The notes: generated by a model from the letters alone, not told the origin. A stretch of DNA of 64,000 nt from Lichenihabitans sp033947565 (GCF_033947565.1 NZ_JARPVX010000003.1:62001-126000); one strand, 5' to 3'; shown: positions 8,699-17,857, numbered from the stretch's first letter. A program made the numbers and translations.

Positions 8699-9790
8699 TC
8701 AGCGATAGCGCGCCAACCAATGGGCGTAGGGGGCCGGCAGGGTGGCCCAGGCGGCATTGTCGAGGCCGAGCGCCTTGGCGGCCGCGTAGGGCCAATGCGG
8801 GTCGGCCAGCAACGGGCGACCCAGCATCACGAGATCCACCTTGCCGTCGCGCACCAGCGCATCCGCCTCGTCGGGTTTCGAGATGTACCAGCTGGTCGTC
8901 CCTGGCAGGCCGGTCTCGCGCCGCACCTCGGCCGCGATGTCGCCCATGAAGTTCGGCGCCCACGGGATCTTGGCGTCGGGCGTGTTGAAGCCGATCGACA
9001 CATCGACGAAGTCGAGGCCCTCGTCCTTCATGCGACGCAGCAGCGCGATCGCCTCGCCCAGCATAGCGTCGTTGCCGTCGAACTCGACGACGCCGAGCCG
9101 CACCGTCAGCGGCCTGTCGGCCGGCCACACCTTGCGCACCGCTACCAAGGTCTCGAGCAAATACCGGGCCCGATTTTCAGCCGACCCGCCGTAAGTGTCG
9201 CTGCGGTGGTTCGAGATCGGCGAGAAGAAGTTCTGCGCCAGATAGCCGTGCGCCATATGCAATTCGAGCCACTGGAACCCGAGATCGCGGGCCCGGGTGA
9301 CGGTCGCCACGGTCTCGGCCTGCAGCCGCTTGATGTCGTCGAGGCTGAGTTCCTCCGGCACGCGGTCGAGGCCGCCTCCGAAGGCAAGGCGCGACGGTGC
9401 CACCGTGGTCCAGCTGTTCGGCTGGCCCGCGGGGATGTGGTCGTCCCCTTCCCAAGGGCGATTGGCCGAAGCTTTGCGGCCCGCATGGGCGATCTGGATG
9501 CCGGGCACCGCACCGGCTTCGACGATGCCTGCCACGATCGGCCGCAGCGCTTCTGCCTGGGCGTCGTTCCAAAGCCCGAGGTCACCCCAGGTGATGCGCC
9601 CTTCCGGTGCCACGGCGGTGGCTTCCAGCACGACGAGACCGGCGCCGCCGCGGGCCAGCGAAGCGTAATGCACGCGGTGCCACTCGTTCGCGACACCGTT
9701 GACCGCCATATACTGGCACATCGGCGACACCGCGATGCGATTGCGCAGGGTGACGGACTTAAGCTTGTAGGGATCGAACAGGTGCGTCAT
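8699..9790 (-). CDS. NADH:flavin oxidoreductase, Old Yellow Enzyme family (YqjM-like)
   Basis: A 363-residue FMN-dependent ene-reductase: it reduces activated C=C bonds of enones, quinones or nitro compounds with NAD(P)H. Visible signatures are SPMCQYMAVNG, with the redox-tuning Cys at residue 25 typical of the YqjM class, IAHAGRKAS, the HMAHGYLAQNFFSP segment that holds substrate- and flavin-binding residues, and a C-terminal barrel. GAGGAG lies 6-7 bases ahead of the ATG. It is transcribed away from an ArsR-type regulator gene, with an inverted repeat in the 77-base gap, so it is probably controlled by that regulator in response to electrophiles. Confidence 0.93.
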   Translation of the reverse strand: MTHLFDPYKLKSVTLRNRIAVSPMCQYMAVNGVANEWHRVHYASLARGGAGLVVLEATAVAPEGRITWGDLGLWNDAQAEALRPIVAGIVEAGAVPGIQIAHAGRKASANRPWEGDDHIPAGQPNSWTTVAPSRLAFGGGLDRVPEELSLDDIKRLQAETVATVTRARDLGFQWLELHMAHGYLAQNFFSPISNHRSDTYGGSAENRARYLLETLVAVRKVWPADRPLTVRLGVVEFDGNDAMLGEAIALLRRMKDEGLDFVDVSIGFNTPDAKIPWAPNFMGDIAAEVRRETGLPGTTSWYISKPDEADALVRDGKVDLVMLGRPLLADPHWPYAAAKALGLDNAAWATLPAPYAHWLARYR

Positions 9791-9820
9791 GGATTCTCCT
9801 CGGGTTTGCCTGCCGTCTTA

Positions 9821-9838
9821 GTTCGATATGTTTCGAAC
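9821..9838. promoter_or_regulatory. Inverted repeat, likely operator between OYE gene and ArsR-type gene
   Basis: GTTCGATATGTTTCGAAC is a perfect 6-base dyad with a 6-base centre, extended by TTA/CAA on the flanks. It is the only strong dyad in the divergent 9791-9867 gap and lies about 30 bases from each start codon. Such a site suits the dimeric winged-helix protein encoded next to it. Confidence 0.55.
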
Positions 9839-9867
9839 AAAGGCAAGGGGTCGTCGAGGGGGACCGT

Positions 9868-10194
9868 GTGTTAAAGCAGGAGGCAGCACCGTCGCTCAGG
9901 CTGGAAACGATCCTCCACGCGCTCGGCGACCCGGTGCGCCTCGGTATCGTGCGACAGCTCGCCCGCGAAGGCGAAAGCAGCTGTGCGGCCCTGAACGGGG
10001 GCCGCTCCAAATCCACCATGTCGCATCATTTCCGGGTGTTGCGTGAGGCCGGTCTGGTGGTCACGCGCGTCCAGGGCGTCACCCACATGAACGGCCTTTG
10101 CCGGAGCGCCGTGGAGGCGTCCTTCCCGGGCCTTCTGGCTGCCGTGATCGACTGCCCCGTCGCAGGCGCGCCGGTCGAGAACAGCGCCGCTTGA
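9868..10194 (+). CDS. ArsR-type winged helix-turn-helix regulator
   Basis: A 108-residue repressor-like protein. ILHALGDPVRLGIVRQLA is the ArsR family N-terminal helix pair and KSTMSHHFRVLREAGLV is the recognition helix region. The usual metal-binding ELCVCDL box is absent; the corresponding place reads SSCAALNGG, with a single Cys at about residue 36. That points to a redox or electrophile sensor rather than a metal sensor (inference). It begins with GTG at 9868 behind a GAGGGGGA ribosome site. It is divergent from the Old Yellow Enzyme gene, its probable target. Confidence 0.85.
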   Translation: MLKQEAAPSLRLETILHALGDPVRLGIVRQLAREGESSCAALNGGRSKSTMSHHFRVLREAGLVVTRVQGVTHMNGLCRSAVEASFPGLLAAVIDCPVAGAPVENSAA

Positions 10195-10281
10195 TTCCAG
10201 CACCTCAGACGCGCGGCCGCATCCCCTCCGCGGCCTGGCAATGCTAGCTTGGGTTAGCGTCGCAGGTACATCGTTCTCCTC

Positions 10282-11661
10282 ATGATCCAAGCTTCCCGTA
10301 TCAAGATCCTCAAGGACGGACCCGAAAACCCAGAAGGCGCCTACGTGCTTTACTGGATGGGTTTGTCGCAGCGCGCCGTGTTCAATCCGGCGCTCGAATA
10401 TGCGGTGGACGAAGCCAACGACCGCAAGCTGCCGCTGGTGGTGTGCTACGGCATCGCGGAAGGCTTCCCCGAGGTGAACGCCCGGCACTGGACCTTTCTG
10501 CTGCAAGGCATGGCCGAGATCGGCCCGGCTCTGGCCAAGCGCGGCATCGGCTTCGTGGCCCGGCGCGAAGGTGGCCCGGTCGGAACCGCGCTGCATTATG
10601 CCGCCGATGCCGCCACCGTGGTGATCGACCGAAACTACCTGAAGCCGATCCGCGCCTTCTACGACGACTTCGTGGCCCGGGCGCCGTGCCGGGTGGTGCA
10701 GGTCGAGGGCGACGTCGTGGTGCCGGTCGAGACGGCCTCGCCGAAGCACGACTACGCCGCCCGCACGTTGCGACCCAAGGTCTACCGGCTGTGGGAGGAA
10801 TACCTGCACCCGCTACGGCCGCGACCGGTGCATCACCGGGCCACCGCGATCAAGCTCGAATCGACGCTCGATCTCGACGACGTGGCCAAGACGGTCGCCG
10901 GGCTCAAATGCGACCAGGGTGTCGGCCCTGTGAAGCGCTTCACCGGTGGCCATGCCGAGGCCGAGCGACGGCTGAAACATTACCTCGGCGGCCCCTTCGC
11001 GCATTACGCCACCATCCGGGGTAAGCCCGAGGCGGGCGCCGCGTCCCACATGAGCCCCTATCTGCATTTCGGCCAGATCTCGCCCGTCGCCATGGCGCTG
11101 GCGGTCCGGGCCGCGAGGACCGGCGATTCGGACGACCGGGCCGCCTACCTCGAGGAGCTGGTGGTGCGGCGCGAGCTCGCCATGAACCACGTTTATTACC
11201 AGCCCGATTACGCGACGCTCGACGCCGTGCCGGAGTGGTGCCGCAAGACGCTGGATCAGCACCGGGGCGACCCGCGACCGCACCGCTATAGCCGGAAACA
11301 GTTCGAGGCCGGGGAAACGCATGACCGCTATTGGAACGCCTCCATGCAGGAGATGCGCGAAACCGGCTACATGCACAATCACATGCGCATGTATTGGGGC
11401 AAGAAGATCGTCCAGTGGTCGGCCTCGCCCGAGGAGGCCTGGGACATCGCGATCGGGCTTAACAACAAATATTTCATCGACGGGCGCGACGCGAACTCCT
11501 TCACCAACGTCGGCTGGCTGTTCGGCTTGCACGATCGGCCCTGGGGCACCCAGCCGGTTTATGGCACGGTGCGCTCGATGGGCGAGGCGGGCCTGAAGAA
11601 GTTCGATGCCGACGGCTATGTGCGGGAGGTGGCGCGCCTCGCCGCGGCCGAGCGCGACTGA
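10282..11661 (+). CDS. Class II CPD photolyase
   Basis: A 459-residue flavoprotein that uses blue/UV-A light to split cyclobutane pyrimidine dimers. Class II features are the start YVLYWMGLSQRAVFNPALEYA, the KVYRLWEEYL block, HMSPYLHFGQISP, the ELVVRRELAMN segment, and WNASMQEMRETGYMHNHMRM followed by FIDGRDANSFTNVGW. Class II enzymes differ in sequence from E. coli PhrB and are scattered in bacteria. The gene stands alone and converges on the DHH gene. Together with the SPL-like gene at 22.2 kb it gives the organism two direct-reversal routes for UV damage. Confidence 0.93.
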   Translation: MIQASRIKILKDGPENPEGAYVLYWMGLSQRAVFNPALEYAVDEANDRKLPLVVCYGIAEGFPEVNARHWTFLLQGMAEIGPALAKRGIGFVARREGGPVGTALHYAADAATVVIDRNYLKPIRAFYDDFVARAPCRVVQVEGDVVVPVETASPKHDYAARTLRPKVYRLWEEYLHPLRPRPVHHRATAIKLESTLDLDDVAKTVAGLKCDQGVGPVKRFTGGHAEAERRLKHYLGGPFAHYATIRGKPEAGAASHMSPYLHFGQISPVAMALAVRAARTGDSDDRAAYLEELVVRRELAMNHVYYQPDYATLDAVPEWCRKTLDQHRGDPRPHRYSRKQFEAGETHDRYWNASMQEMRETGYMHNHMRMYWGKKIVQWSASPEEAWDIAIGLNNKYFIDGRDANSFTNVGWLFGLHDRPWGTQPVYGTVRSMGEAGLKKFDADGYVREVARLAAAERD

Positions 11662-11677
11662 AGCGTCGAGCCCAGCG

Positions 11678-12847
11678 TCAGCCTTTCAGCTTCTGCAGCG
11701 CCGCGAAGGGGCTGTTCGACAGATCGGGCTTGGGCGGATCGAGGATCGGCCCGACCTGCGCCACTGCGTCGGCGAGCGAGGCCGCCGTGCCGGTGGTCAG
11801 GCGACCGCCGGATGCATCCTTGTGGCCGCCACCGCCGAACTTGCGGGCGGCATCGAGCGCGGTCTCGTTGTTGGAGCGGAACGACATCGAACCCGAGCGC
11901 TGCAGGTTGATGACGAGCTTAGCGTCGCCGGATGCCATGATGGCGTCGGACACTCGCTGGAAGGTGCCGGCATCGAGGCCAAACGACAGCTTGGCACCGC
12001 CTTCGAGCCGTCGGAACAGCGCCGGCGAACGGGCCAGGTAGGGCGCGAGTCGCATCCGGGCCGTCATGGCCGGGTCATCGCCCGGCTGGTCGGCCAGCAT
12101 GGCGTCGAGAACGGCGGTCCGCAGCGCCCCGACGTCGCGCTCGATGCTGGCCGGGGTGGCGCCGCCGCCGAGCCGCGCTGCCATGCCGAGCAGCAGGCGC
12201 CCGATGAAGCGGTCGTGCGACGGATGGGCGACCGGGATGAAGCCCGAAACATTGTCCCAGAACACTTCGTCGAGCACCGCCGCCTGTTTGAACAAGGGGT
12301 CGTCCTTGCGCCACAGGTCGACCGCATCGATGGCCGCCACCAACACCGGCAGGGCGGCCGTCACCTCGGCCTCCGGCTCGGTCGTGGCGTAGAGCGACCG
12401 ATGCTCATAGGCGAGCCGGGTGGCGCAGCGCGCCTCATCAATCATCACCACGATGGCCGGGTCGTCGAAGGCGATGCGGCTGAAGCTCGCCGGCGCATCG
12501 GTAGAGGGTGGCGCGGGCATCAGCCCCTGGGCGGCCAGCTGGTCGAGCGAGGAAGCGTGGTGGTCGAGCACGATCAGCCGGTGGGCGCGCTCGGGGCCCC
12601 GCTTGGCGTTGAGCGCCGCAAAGTTCTTCAGAAAGGTCACGGCCACGGGCTCGAGCCCGAGATCGGTCATCATCAGCGTTTCGGGCTCGTCCGTGCGGCG
12701 CAGACGCCCCAGTTCGGCCTCCACCACCGGCCCGACGTCGGCGTAGCGCGACACATGCACGATGCGACCGACATCCGCATAGGCGCCGACAACCGTCGAG
12801 GCACCGTAGCCGTCGAGGTCGTGGTGGGTCAGTTGGGTGATCTTCAT
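11678..12847 (-). CDS. DHH family phosphoesterase
   Basis: A 389-residue protein with the N-terminal THHDLDGYGAS motif (DHH family motif I), MMTDLG, and LIVLDHHAS (the DHH triad), then a C-terminal DHHA1-like part ending with GGGGHKDASGGR, the RNA/DNA-binding GGGH motif. The family includes RecJ, nanoRNase/pAp phosphatase and c-di-AMP phosphodiesterases; I cannot choose between oligonucleotide and nucleotide substrates. The chosen ATG at 12847 (MKITQLTHHDLDGYG) brings the motif to the N-terminus as in homologues; the open frame continues upstream but lacks family sequence. It converges on the photolyase gene. Confidence 0.88.
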   Translation of the reverse strand: MKITQLTHHDLDGYGASTVVGAYADVGRIVHVSRYADVGPVVEAELGRLRRTDEPETLMMTDLGLEPVAVTFLKNFAALNAKRGPERAHRLIVLDHHASSLDQLAAQGLMPAPPSTDAPASFSRIAFDDPAIVVMIDEARCATRLAYEHRSLYATTEPEAEVTAALPVLVAAIDAVDLWRKDDPLFKQAAVLDEVFWDNVSGFIPVAHPSHDRFIGRLLLGMAARLGGGATPASIERDVGALRTAVLDAMLADQPGDDPAMTARMRLAPYLARSPALFRRLEGGAKLSFGLDAGTFQRVSDAIMASGDAKLVINLQRSGSMSFRSNNETALDAARKFGGGGHKDASGGRLTTGTAASLADAVAQVGPILDPPKPDLSNSPFAALQKLKG

Positions 12848-12893
12848 CGGGTGTCCATCGAATCGGGCGGCAATGTCCGGGGTGGAGGCTGGG

Positions 12894-14750
12894 CTAGCGA
12901 TAGCCCGATGCCTGCAAGGCGAACAGGTCCGCGTAAAGCCCGCCGGTCGCCAGAAGCGCCGCATGGCTGCCGGATTCCACCACCCGACCGCCTTCCAGCA
13001 CCAGAATGCGGTCGGCCATGCGGACGGTCGAGAAGCGGTGCGAGATCAGGATCGCGGTCTTACCGCGGCTGAGGTCGCGGAAACGCTCGAACACCTCATA
13101 TTCGGCCCGGGCGTCGAGGGCGGCCGTGGGCTCATCGAGAATCAGGACGTCGGCGTCGCGCATATAGGCCCGAGCGATGGCGATGCGCTGCCATTCGCCG
13201 CCCGACAGGTCGACGCCATCGTTCAGGCGGCGCCCGAGCGGCTGCTCGAAGCCGAGCGGCAGCCGGTCGATGACCCGGTCGGCGAGGCTGCGGGCAGCGG
13301 CTTCGACGACGCGGGGGCGCTCGGCAAGGTCGCCGATGCGACCGACACCGATGTTCTCGGCCGCCGTCAGGTGGAAGCGGACGAAATCCTGGAAGATGAC
13401 ACCGACGCGGGCCCGCAGCTGCGCCAGGTCGTAGTCGCGCAGGTCGCGGCCATCGAGCAGCACCCGGCCTTCCGTCGGATCGTAAAGGCGCGCCATCAGC
13501 TTGACGATCGTGGTCTTGCCGGCGCCGTTCTGCCCCACCAGGGCCAGCACCTCGCCCGCCTGGAGCGTCAGGTCGAGGTGGCGAACCGCCCAGGCGTCCT
13601 GGCCCGCATAGCGGAAGCCCACATCCTCGAACACGAAGCCGGTGCGCATCGGCTGCGGCACCGGCAGCGGCACCGCCGCGTCGACGATCGCGGGACGCAG
13701 GCCGAAAAAGTCGAACAGGTCGGCCAGGTAGAGCACCTGCCCGGCCAGTTGCGAGAAGCCGAGCAGCAGTCCCTCCAGCAGCCCGCGCAATCGCAGGAAC
13801 GAGCCCGCCAGGAAGGTCAGGTCGCCAAGGCTGAAGCGCCCGGAGGCCGCGCGCCAGACGATCAGAAAGTAAGCCAGGTAGTAGCTGAGCGTGCCGATGC
13901 CGGAAAACACGGTGCCCCAGACGGCACGGCGCACCGCCAAGCCACGGCTGTCGGCCAACATGGCTTGAGCCAGCAGGCCGAAGCGATCCGCCAGGAAGCC
14001 GCTCAGGCCGAACAGCTTGATCTCCTTGGCGGTTTCGGTACTGGAACCGAGATAACGCAGGTAATCGAGCTGCCGCCGCTCGGGCGTGCGGAGATAGTCG
14101 ATGCGGTAGCTTTGTCCGTTGAAGGTCTTCTCGCCGAGGAACGACGGGACCAGGGCAAGGCACAGCAGCACGATCAGCCAGGGCGCATAGCTGAACAGGC
14201 TGGCCGCGAGCGCCACGATGGTCAGGCCGTCCTGGGCCTGGCCGAACACCTGGGTCAGCAGCGTGGTGCGGCCGCTGACCTGGCGGCGCGCCCTGTCGAG
14301 CCGGTCTTGCGCGGCGCTGCTTTCGAGCTGCTCGAGGTCGAGCGTCGCCGCGTGGGTCATCAGCCGCATGCTGGCGAGCGTACTGTAGCGCTCGGATAAC
14401 AGGCCATCCACAAGCGCGCTCGCCCGCGCCAGGGCTGTGGCCAACAGCGCCAGCGCGCATTCGAGGCCGAGCAGCACCATCAGGCGATCGAGCCGGCCGG
14501 ACGCCAGCCCATCGGCGAGGCCGGCGCCGACAAAAGGCTGTCGGGCCTGCGCCACCACGGCATCGATGATGAGCTTGCCGACCCAAAGGGCGAGAAGCGG
14601 CTGCACGGCGCGCACGAGGCGCAACACCATGCTGGCCGCCATGAGGGCGGGACTTGCGGCCCAGACCAAGCGGAACAAGGACACGAGATGGCGGAACGGG
14701 CCCGCCTTGACGCGAAGCGCGTCGCGCCACCGGCGGACAGTTGAGATCAT
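12894..14750 (-). CDS. ABC exporter, fused membrane and ATPase domains
   Basis: A 618-residue half-transporter. Residues 1-350 hold about six membrane helices; residues about 370-610 form the ATPase with Walker A GQNGAGKTT, Q-loop GVIFQDFVRF, signature LSGGEWQRIAIARA, Walker B VLILDEPTAALD and H-loop ILISHRFST. The spacing is that of type IV exporters, which work as homo- or heterodimers. The substrate is unknown. It lies 46 bases upstream of the DHH gene on the same strand. The opposite strand is open for a long stretch only because of the high GC content. Confidence 0.92.
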   Translation of the reverse strand: MISTVRRWRDALRVKAGPFRHLVSLFRLVWAASPALMAASMVLRLVRAVQPLLALWVGKLIIDAVVAQARQPFVGAGLADGLASGRLDRLMVLLGLECALALLATALARASALVDGLLSERYSTLASMRLMTHAATLDLEQLESSAAQDRLDRARRQVSGRTTLLTQVFGQAQDGLTIVALAASLFSYAPWLIVLLCLALVPSFLGEKTFNGQSYRIDYLRTPERRQLDYLRYLGSSTETAKEIKLFGLSGFLADRFGLLAQAMLADSRGLAVRRAVWGTVFSGIGTLSYYLAYFLIVWRAASGRFSLGDLTFLAGSFLRLRGLLEGLLLGFSQLAGQVLYLADLFDFFGLRPAIVDAAVPLPVPQPMRTGFVFEDVGFRYAGQDAWAVRHLDLTLQAGEVLALVGQNGAGKTTIVKLMARLYDPTEGRVLLDGRDLRDYDLAQLRARVGVIFQDFVRFHLTAAENIGVGRIGDLAERPRVVEAAARSLADRVIDRLPLGFEQPLGRRLNDGVDLSGGEWQRIAIARAYMRDADVLILDEPTAALDARAEYEVFERFRDLSRGKTAILISHRFSTVRMADRILVLEGGRVVESGSHAALLATGGLYADLFALQASGYR

Positions 14751-14887
14751 GGCCGCAAGGTGGGTGGTTCTGGCGCGAAGTCCAGTCGCCCGAGCTCGCG
14801 GCGGCGACGCGGCGGAACGGGATGCCGTTGACAGGGCGTCGCAGCCAGCAGTGTCGACGTCATGGCGATCGCCTGTATGGTGGCCGC

Positions 14888-16375
14888 ATGAACGATCATC
14901 CCCGCCTTTGCACCGCCACGCTGGACCGCCTGCCCCATGGCGTGGCGCGCCCTTCCTATGACCGCGCCACTCTGGCGACCGGCATCGTGCATCTCGGCAT
15001 CGGCGCCTTCCATCGCGCCCACCAGGCCGTCTACACCGATTCCGTGCTGGCCATGGGCGACCGGCGCTGGGGCATCCTGGGCGCTTCGCTGCGCAGTGCC
15101 GACACGTGCGACGCCTTGGCGCCGCAGGACGGGCTTTACGGCCTCGCGGTGCGGGATGCGGCGGGCGAACGGCTGCAGGTGGTGGGCAGCGTCACGCGGC
15201 TCGCGGTGGCGCCCGAGGACCCGGACGCGCTGATCGCCGCCATGGCGGCCCCCGACACCCACATCGTATCGCTCACCGTCACCGAGAAGGGCTATTGCCA
15301 CCGGCCTGCCACAGGCGCGCTCGACGAAGATCATCCCGACGTGAGGCACGACCTCGCCCATCCTGAAGCGCCGCGCTCCGCCCCGGGCTTCATCGTCGAG
15401 GCGTTGCGCCGCCGCCGTGCTGCCGGCCTCACACCCTTCACGGCGCTCTGCTGCGACAACCTTCCCCACAATGGCGCGACGCTACGGCGCGTGCTGGTGC
15501 GCTTCGCGGCACTGCGCGACCCCGACCTCGGCCGCTATGTCGAAGGCGAATTGCGCTGCCCTTCGACGATGGTGGACCGCATCGTGCCGGCCACGACGGA
15601 CGCGGATCGCGCCCGGGTGGCGGATGCGCTCGGCCTCGCCGATGCCTGGCCGATCATGACGGAGCCCTTCACCCAATGGGTGATCGAGGATGATTTCGCT
15701 GGCCCGCGCCCGGCCTGGGATGCGGCCGGCGCCACCTTCGTGCAGGACGTGGCCCCTTATGAGCTGGCCAAGCTGCGGCTGCTCAACGGCAGCCATTCGA
15801 CCCTCGCCTACCTGGGCTACCTCGCGGGCCACGAGACCGTCTCCGACACCATGGCGGCGCCCGGCTTCGCGGCGCTGGTCGAAGCGCTGATGCGCGACGA
15901 AGCGGCCCCGACCCTGCCGCCGGTGCCCGGCCTCGATGTGTCCGACTATGCGGCCTCCCTGCTGGCACGCTTCCGCAACCCGGCACTTCAGCACCGGACG
16001 TGGCAGATCGCCATGGACGGATCGCAGAAATTGCCGCAGCGCCTGCTCGGCACCGTGCGGGACAGGCTTGTGGCCGGCCAGCCCTTCGGCCGTCTTGCGC
16101 TCGGGATCGCGGCCTGGATGCGCTACGTCACCGGACGTGACGAACGGGGTGAGGCCATCGACGTGCGCGACCCGCTGGCGGCGGACCTGCGGGCCAGGAC
16201 GGCCCCTTGCACCACCGCGGAAGCCTTGATCGACGCCTGCCTCGGGGTGCAGGCCGTCTTCGGCACAGATCTGCCGGCCGAGCCAGCCTTCCGGTCCGCC
16301 GTCGGCGTAGCGCTCGCGGCCTTGCTGCAGCACGGCGCCGCCAAGGTCGTCGCGGAGTTCCAACATCCGGCATGA
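14888..16375 (+). CDS. Mannitol dehydrogenase family protein (polyol / fructuronate type)
   Basis: A 495-residue long-chain NAD(P)-dependent dehydrogenase. GIVHLGIGAFHRAHQAVYTD is the N-terminal nucleotide-binding motif, TVTEKGYC follows, and KLRLLNGSHSTLAYLGYL holds the conserved Lys, Asn and His of the active site. Members oxidise mannitol, arabinitol or tagaturonate/fructuronate type substrates; sequence alone does not settle which. The ATG at 14888 is the family-like start (MNDHPRL); the frame is open further upstream. The polyol-type ABC transporter of this window is 43 kb away, so a joint pathway is only a possibility. Confidence 0.88.
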   Translation: MNDHPRLCTATLDRLPHGVARPSYDRATLATGIVHLGIGAFHRAHQAVYTDSVLAMGDRRWGILGASLRSADTCDALAPQDGLYGLAVRDAAGERLQVVGSVTRLAVAPEDPDALIAAMAAPDTHIVSLTVTEKGYCHRPATGALDEDHPDVRHDLAHPEAPRSAPGFIVEALRRRRAAGLTPFTALCCDNLPHNGATLRRVLVRFAALRDPDLGRYVEGELRCPSTMVDRIVPATTDADRARVADALGLADAWPIMTEPFTQWVIEDDFAGPRPAWDAAGATFVQDVAPYELAKLRLLNGSHSTLAYLGYLAGHETVSDTMAAPGFAALVEALMRDEAAPTLPPVPGLDVSDYAASLLARFRNPALQHRTWQIAMDGSQKLPQRLLGTVRDRLVAGQPFGRLALGIAAWMRYVTGRDERGEAIDVRDPLAADLRARTAPCTTAEALIDACLGVQAVFGTDLPAEPAFRSAVGVALAALLQHGAAKVVAEFQHPA

Positions 16376-16493
16376 TCGTGCCGGCCCGCCGATCCCGGGC
16401 GCCGCGATGTGACCAATCGCGCCTCTTTGGGCGGAGGCGCCTCGTCCCCATCTAGGGAAGAGGCCCCGGGTTGGGGGTTCGCGAGATGAGCCG

Positions 16494-16826
16494 ATGTTGT
16501 TTCTGATGCGCCCCGCCTTCCTGCTCGGCCTCGTGTTGCCGGCGCTCATGGGCTCAGACCTGTCGGCACAGGCGTCGGCCCGTTATCGTGGCACGGCTGC
16601 GCCTGCTTCGGCCTCTTCCAACGGTTACGGCACCAATGCCGCCAACTCGACCGCGGTCGGGGCGCCCGTCGGGGCCTATGGCGGCTACGTGGTCAATAAT
16701 TACGGCTTCGGCAATTACGTGTCTGGCCCGGCCGGCTATGGCGGCTACCCGTCCGGCAGCGCCGGGGCGCAGATCTGGAAGCAGCGTGAAGAATGGAAGT
16801 GCCAGAATTCACCCGAATCGTGCTGA
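16494..16826 (+). CDS. Small secreted Gly/Tyr-rich protein, unknown
   Basis: A 110-residue protein not recognised as any family. Residues 1-26 look like a Sec signal peptide (LFLMRPAFLLGLVLPALMG then a small-residue cleavage zone). The mature part is low complexity: Ala/Ser/Thr-rich, then repeats of the type GxYGGYxxNNYGFGNYxSG up to about residue 90, and a short charged tail with two Cys (KCQNSPESC). Such proteins are often exported surface or envelope proteins. The start may be 16494 or the in-frame ATG at 16506. The frame is open from start to stop with codon use like its neighbours. Confidence 0.6.
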   Translation: MLFLMRPAFLLGLVLPALMGSDLSAQASARYRGTAAPASASSNGYGTNAANSTAVGAPVGAYGGYVVNNYGFGNYVSGPAGYGGYPSGSAGAQIWKQREEWKCQNSPESC

Positions 16827-16850
16827 AGTTCTGACGCCGAGGGTCGCCTC

Positions 16851-17477
16851 ATGGCCTTGGACGCCGACCGTCCCGATCCGCCCTCCTCGGCCGACACCGA
16901 GCCGGAAGGGTTCGGCGATGCCATCGAGGCTGCGGCCTTGATGCTGGCCCTGATGACGGCGTTGGCCACTGTTGGATTTCAATGGCAACGCGCCCACGAG
17001 CGTTCGGCGCAGCGTTTCGCCATCGCGTTGGTGGAGCGCATCGCGCGCCATGGCGAGCGCGCTCTCGTGCCGGTGTGGTCCGGACTCGGACGCGGTCCCA
17101 CGTCGGTCGAGGCCAGGCATACGTTCCAGGCCCTGCGCGGCCTCGGCCCCCTGCAGGCTTTAAACATCGGCACCTGCCGGGTGGCGAGCCGCTTCGCCCT
17201 TTGCCAAGGCACCCGCTATCATTGCCAGGTGTCGGCCACCACGCCGGCCGGGCCCGTTCAGGCGTCCGTCGGCCTTTGCAGCCCCGGCGCACGGGCGCCT
17301 TACACATTCGACACCTTCGATCTGACGGTTCCGGTGACGAGCGACGATCGGGGCAATCGCCCGGCCGTCGACATCGGTCGCGACGGCCTGATCCGCTACG
17401 GCACGACGGCGCCGCGGCCCGCGCCCCTGCCGGTGCGGTCGCGGCAGCGCCACCTGCCCGGCACGCCCCCGCTGTGA
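16851..17477 (+). CDS. Membrane-anchored hypothetical protein with periplasmic domain
   Basis: A 208-residue protein I do not recognise. It has an acidic N-terminal arm, one hydrophobic stretch at about 24-43 (DAIEAAALMLALMTALATVGF), and a following domain with four Cys (around TCRVA, ALCQG, YHCQV, LCSPG) that would be periplasmic if the stretch is a signal anchor. The C-terminal 30 residues are Pro/Arg-rich. Its stop overlaps by 4 bases the GTG of the DUF2293 gene, so both are likely translated together. Confidence 0.6.
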   Translation: MALDADRPDPPSSADTEPEGFGDAIEAAALMLALMTALATVGFQWQRAHERSAQRFAIALVERIARHGERALVPVWSGLGRGPTSVEARHTFQALRGLGPLQALNIGTCRVASRFALCQGTRYHCQVSATTPAGPVQASVGLCSPGARAPYTFDTFDLTVPVTSDDRGNRPAVDIGRDGLIRYGTTAPRPAPLPVRSRQRHLPGTPPL

Positions 17478-17791
17478 GCCGGCGTCCTCCCGGCCGTCGC
17501 GACGCCATCGAGGCCGCGCTACGCCATCTGGCGCCACGCCTGCCGGCCTTCGAGCTCGGCGTCGTGGCCGACCGGGCCCTCGACAGCCGCGGCCTCGCGA
17601 CCGCAGCACCCGGCGAAGCGGCCTGGCTGGCGCTGGTCAGCACCGCGCGGCATGAAAAGACGGACTACGATGCGCTGCTGCATGAAGGCTACGACCACGA
17701 CAGCGCCCGCTTTTTCGTGCGCGACCCGACCAATGCCGCCCTGGCGGCCTGGGGCTGCCGACGCCGGGTGACGGGCCTCGAGGTCGAATGA
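17474..17791 (+). CDS. DUF2293 domain protein
   Basis: A 105-residue protein of the DUF2293 family, recognised by AIEAALRHLAPRLPAFE near the start and TDYDALLxEGYDHDSARFFV near the end. The family is small, found in alphaproteobacteria and some fungi, with no known function. The start is the GTG at 17474, which overlaps the upstream stop (GTGA); the frame is open upstream but that sequence does not belong to the family. Six basic residues in the first ten suggest nucleic-acid binding, though this is a guess. Confidence 0.75.
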   Translation: MSRRPPGRRDAIEAALRHLAPRLPAFELGVVADRALDSRGLATAAPGEAAWLALVSTARHEKTDYDALLHEGYDHDSARFFVRDPTNAALAAWGCRRRVTGLEVE

Positions 17792-17857
17792 GCTGCGGTT
17801 GACCGGCGGGCCTGCGCGCCTCTAGGGTCCGCCCACCTCCCCGACCCGGACCCGTTC

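Noticed and set aside
11606..14399. Long plus-strand open frames (488 and 520 codons) opposite the DHH and ABC exporter genes
   Set aside because: They mirror strong family genes on the other strand, are Arg/His/Gly-rich and show no motifs; such frames are expected at this GC content.
16419..16440. GCGCCTC/GAGGCGC hairpin after the mannitol dehydrogenase-type gene
   Set aside because: Short stem and no T-run; not enough to call a terminator.
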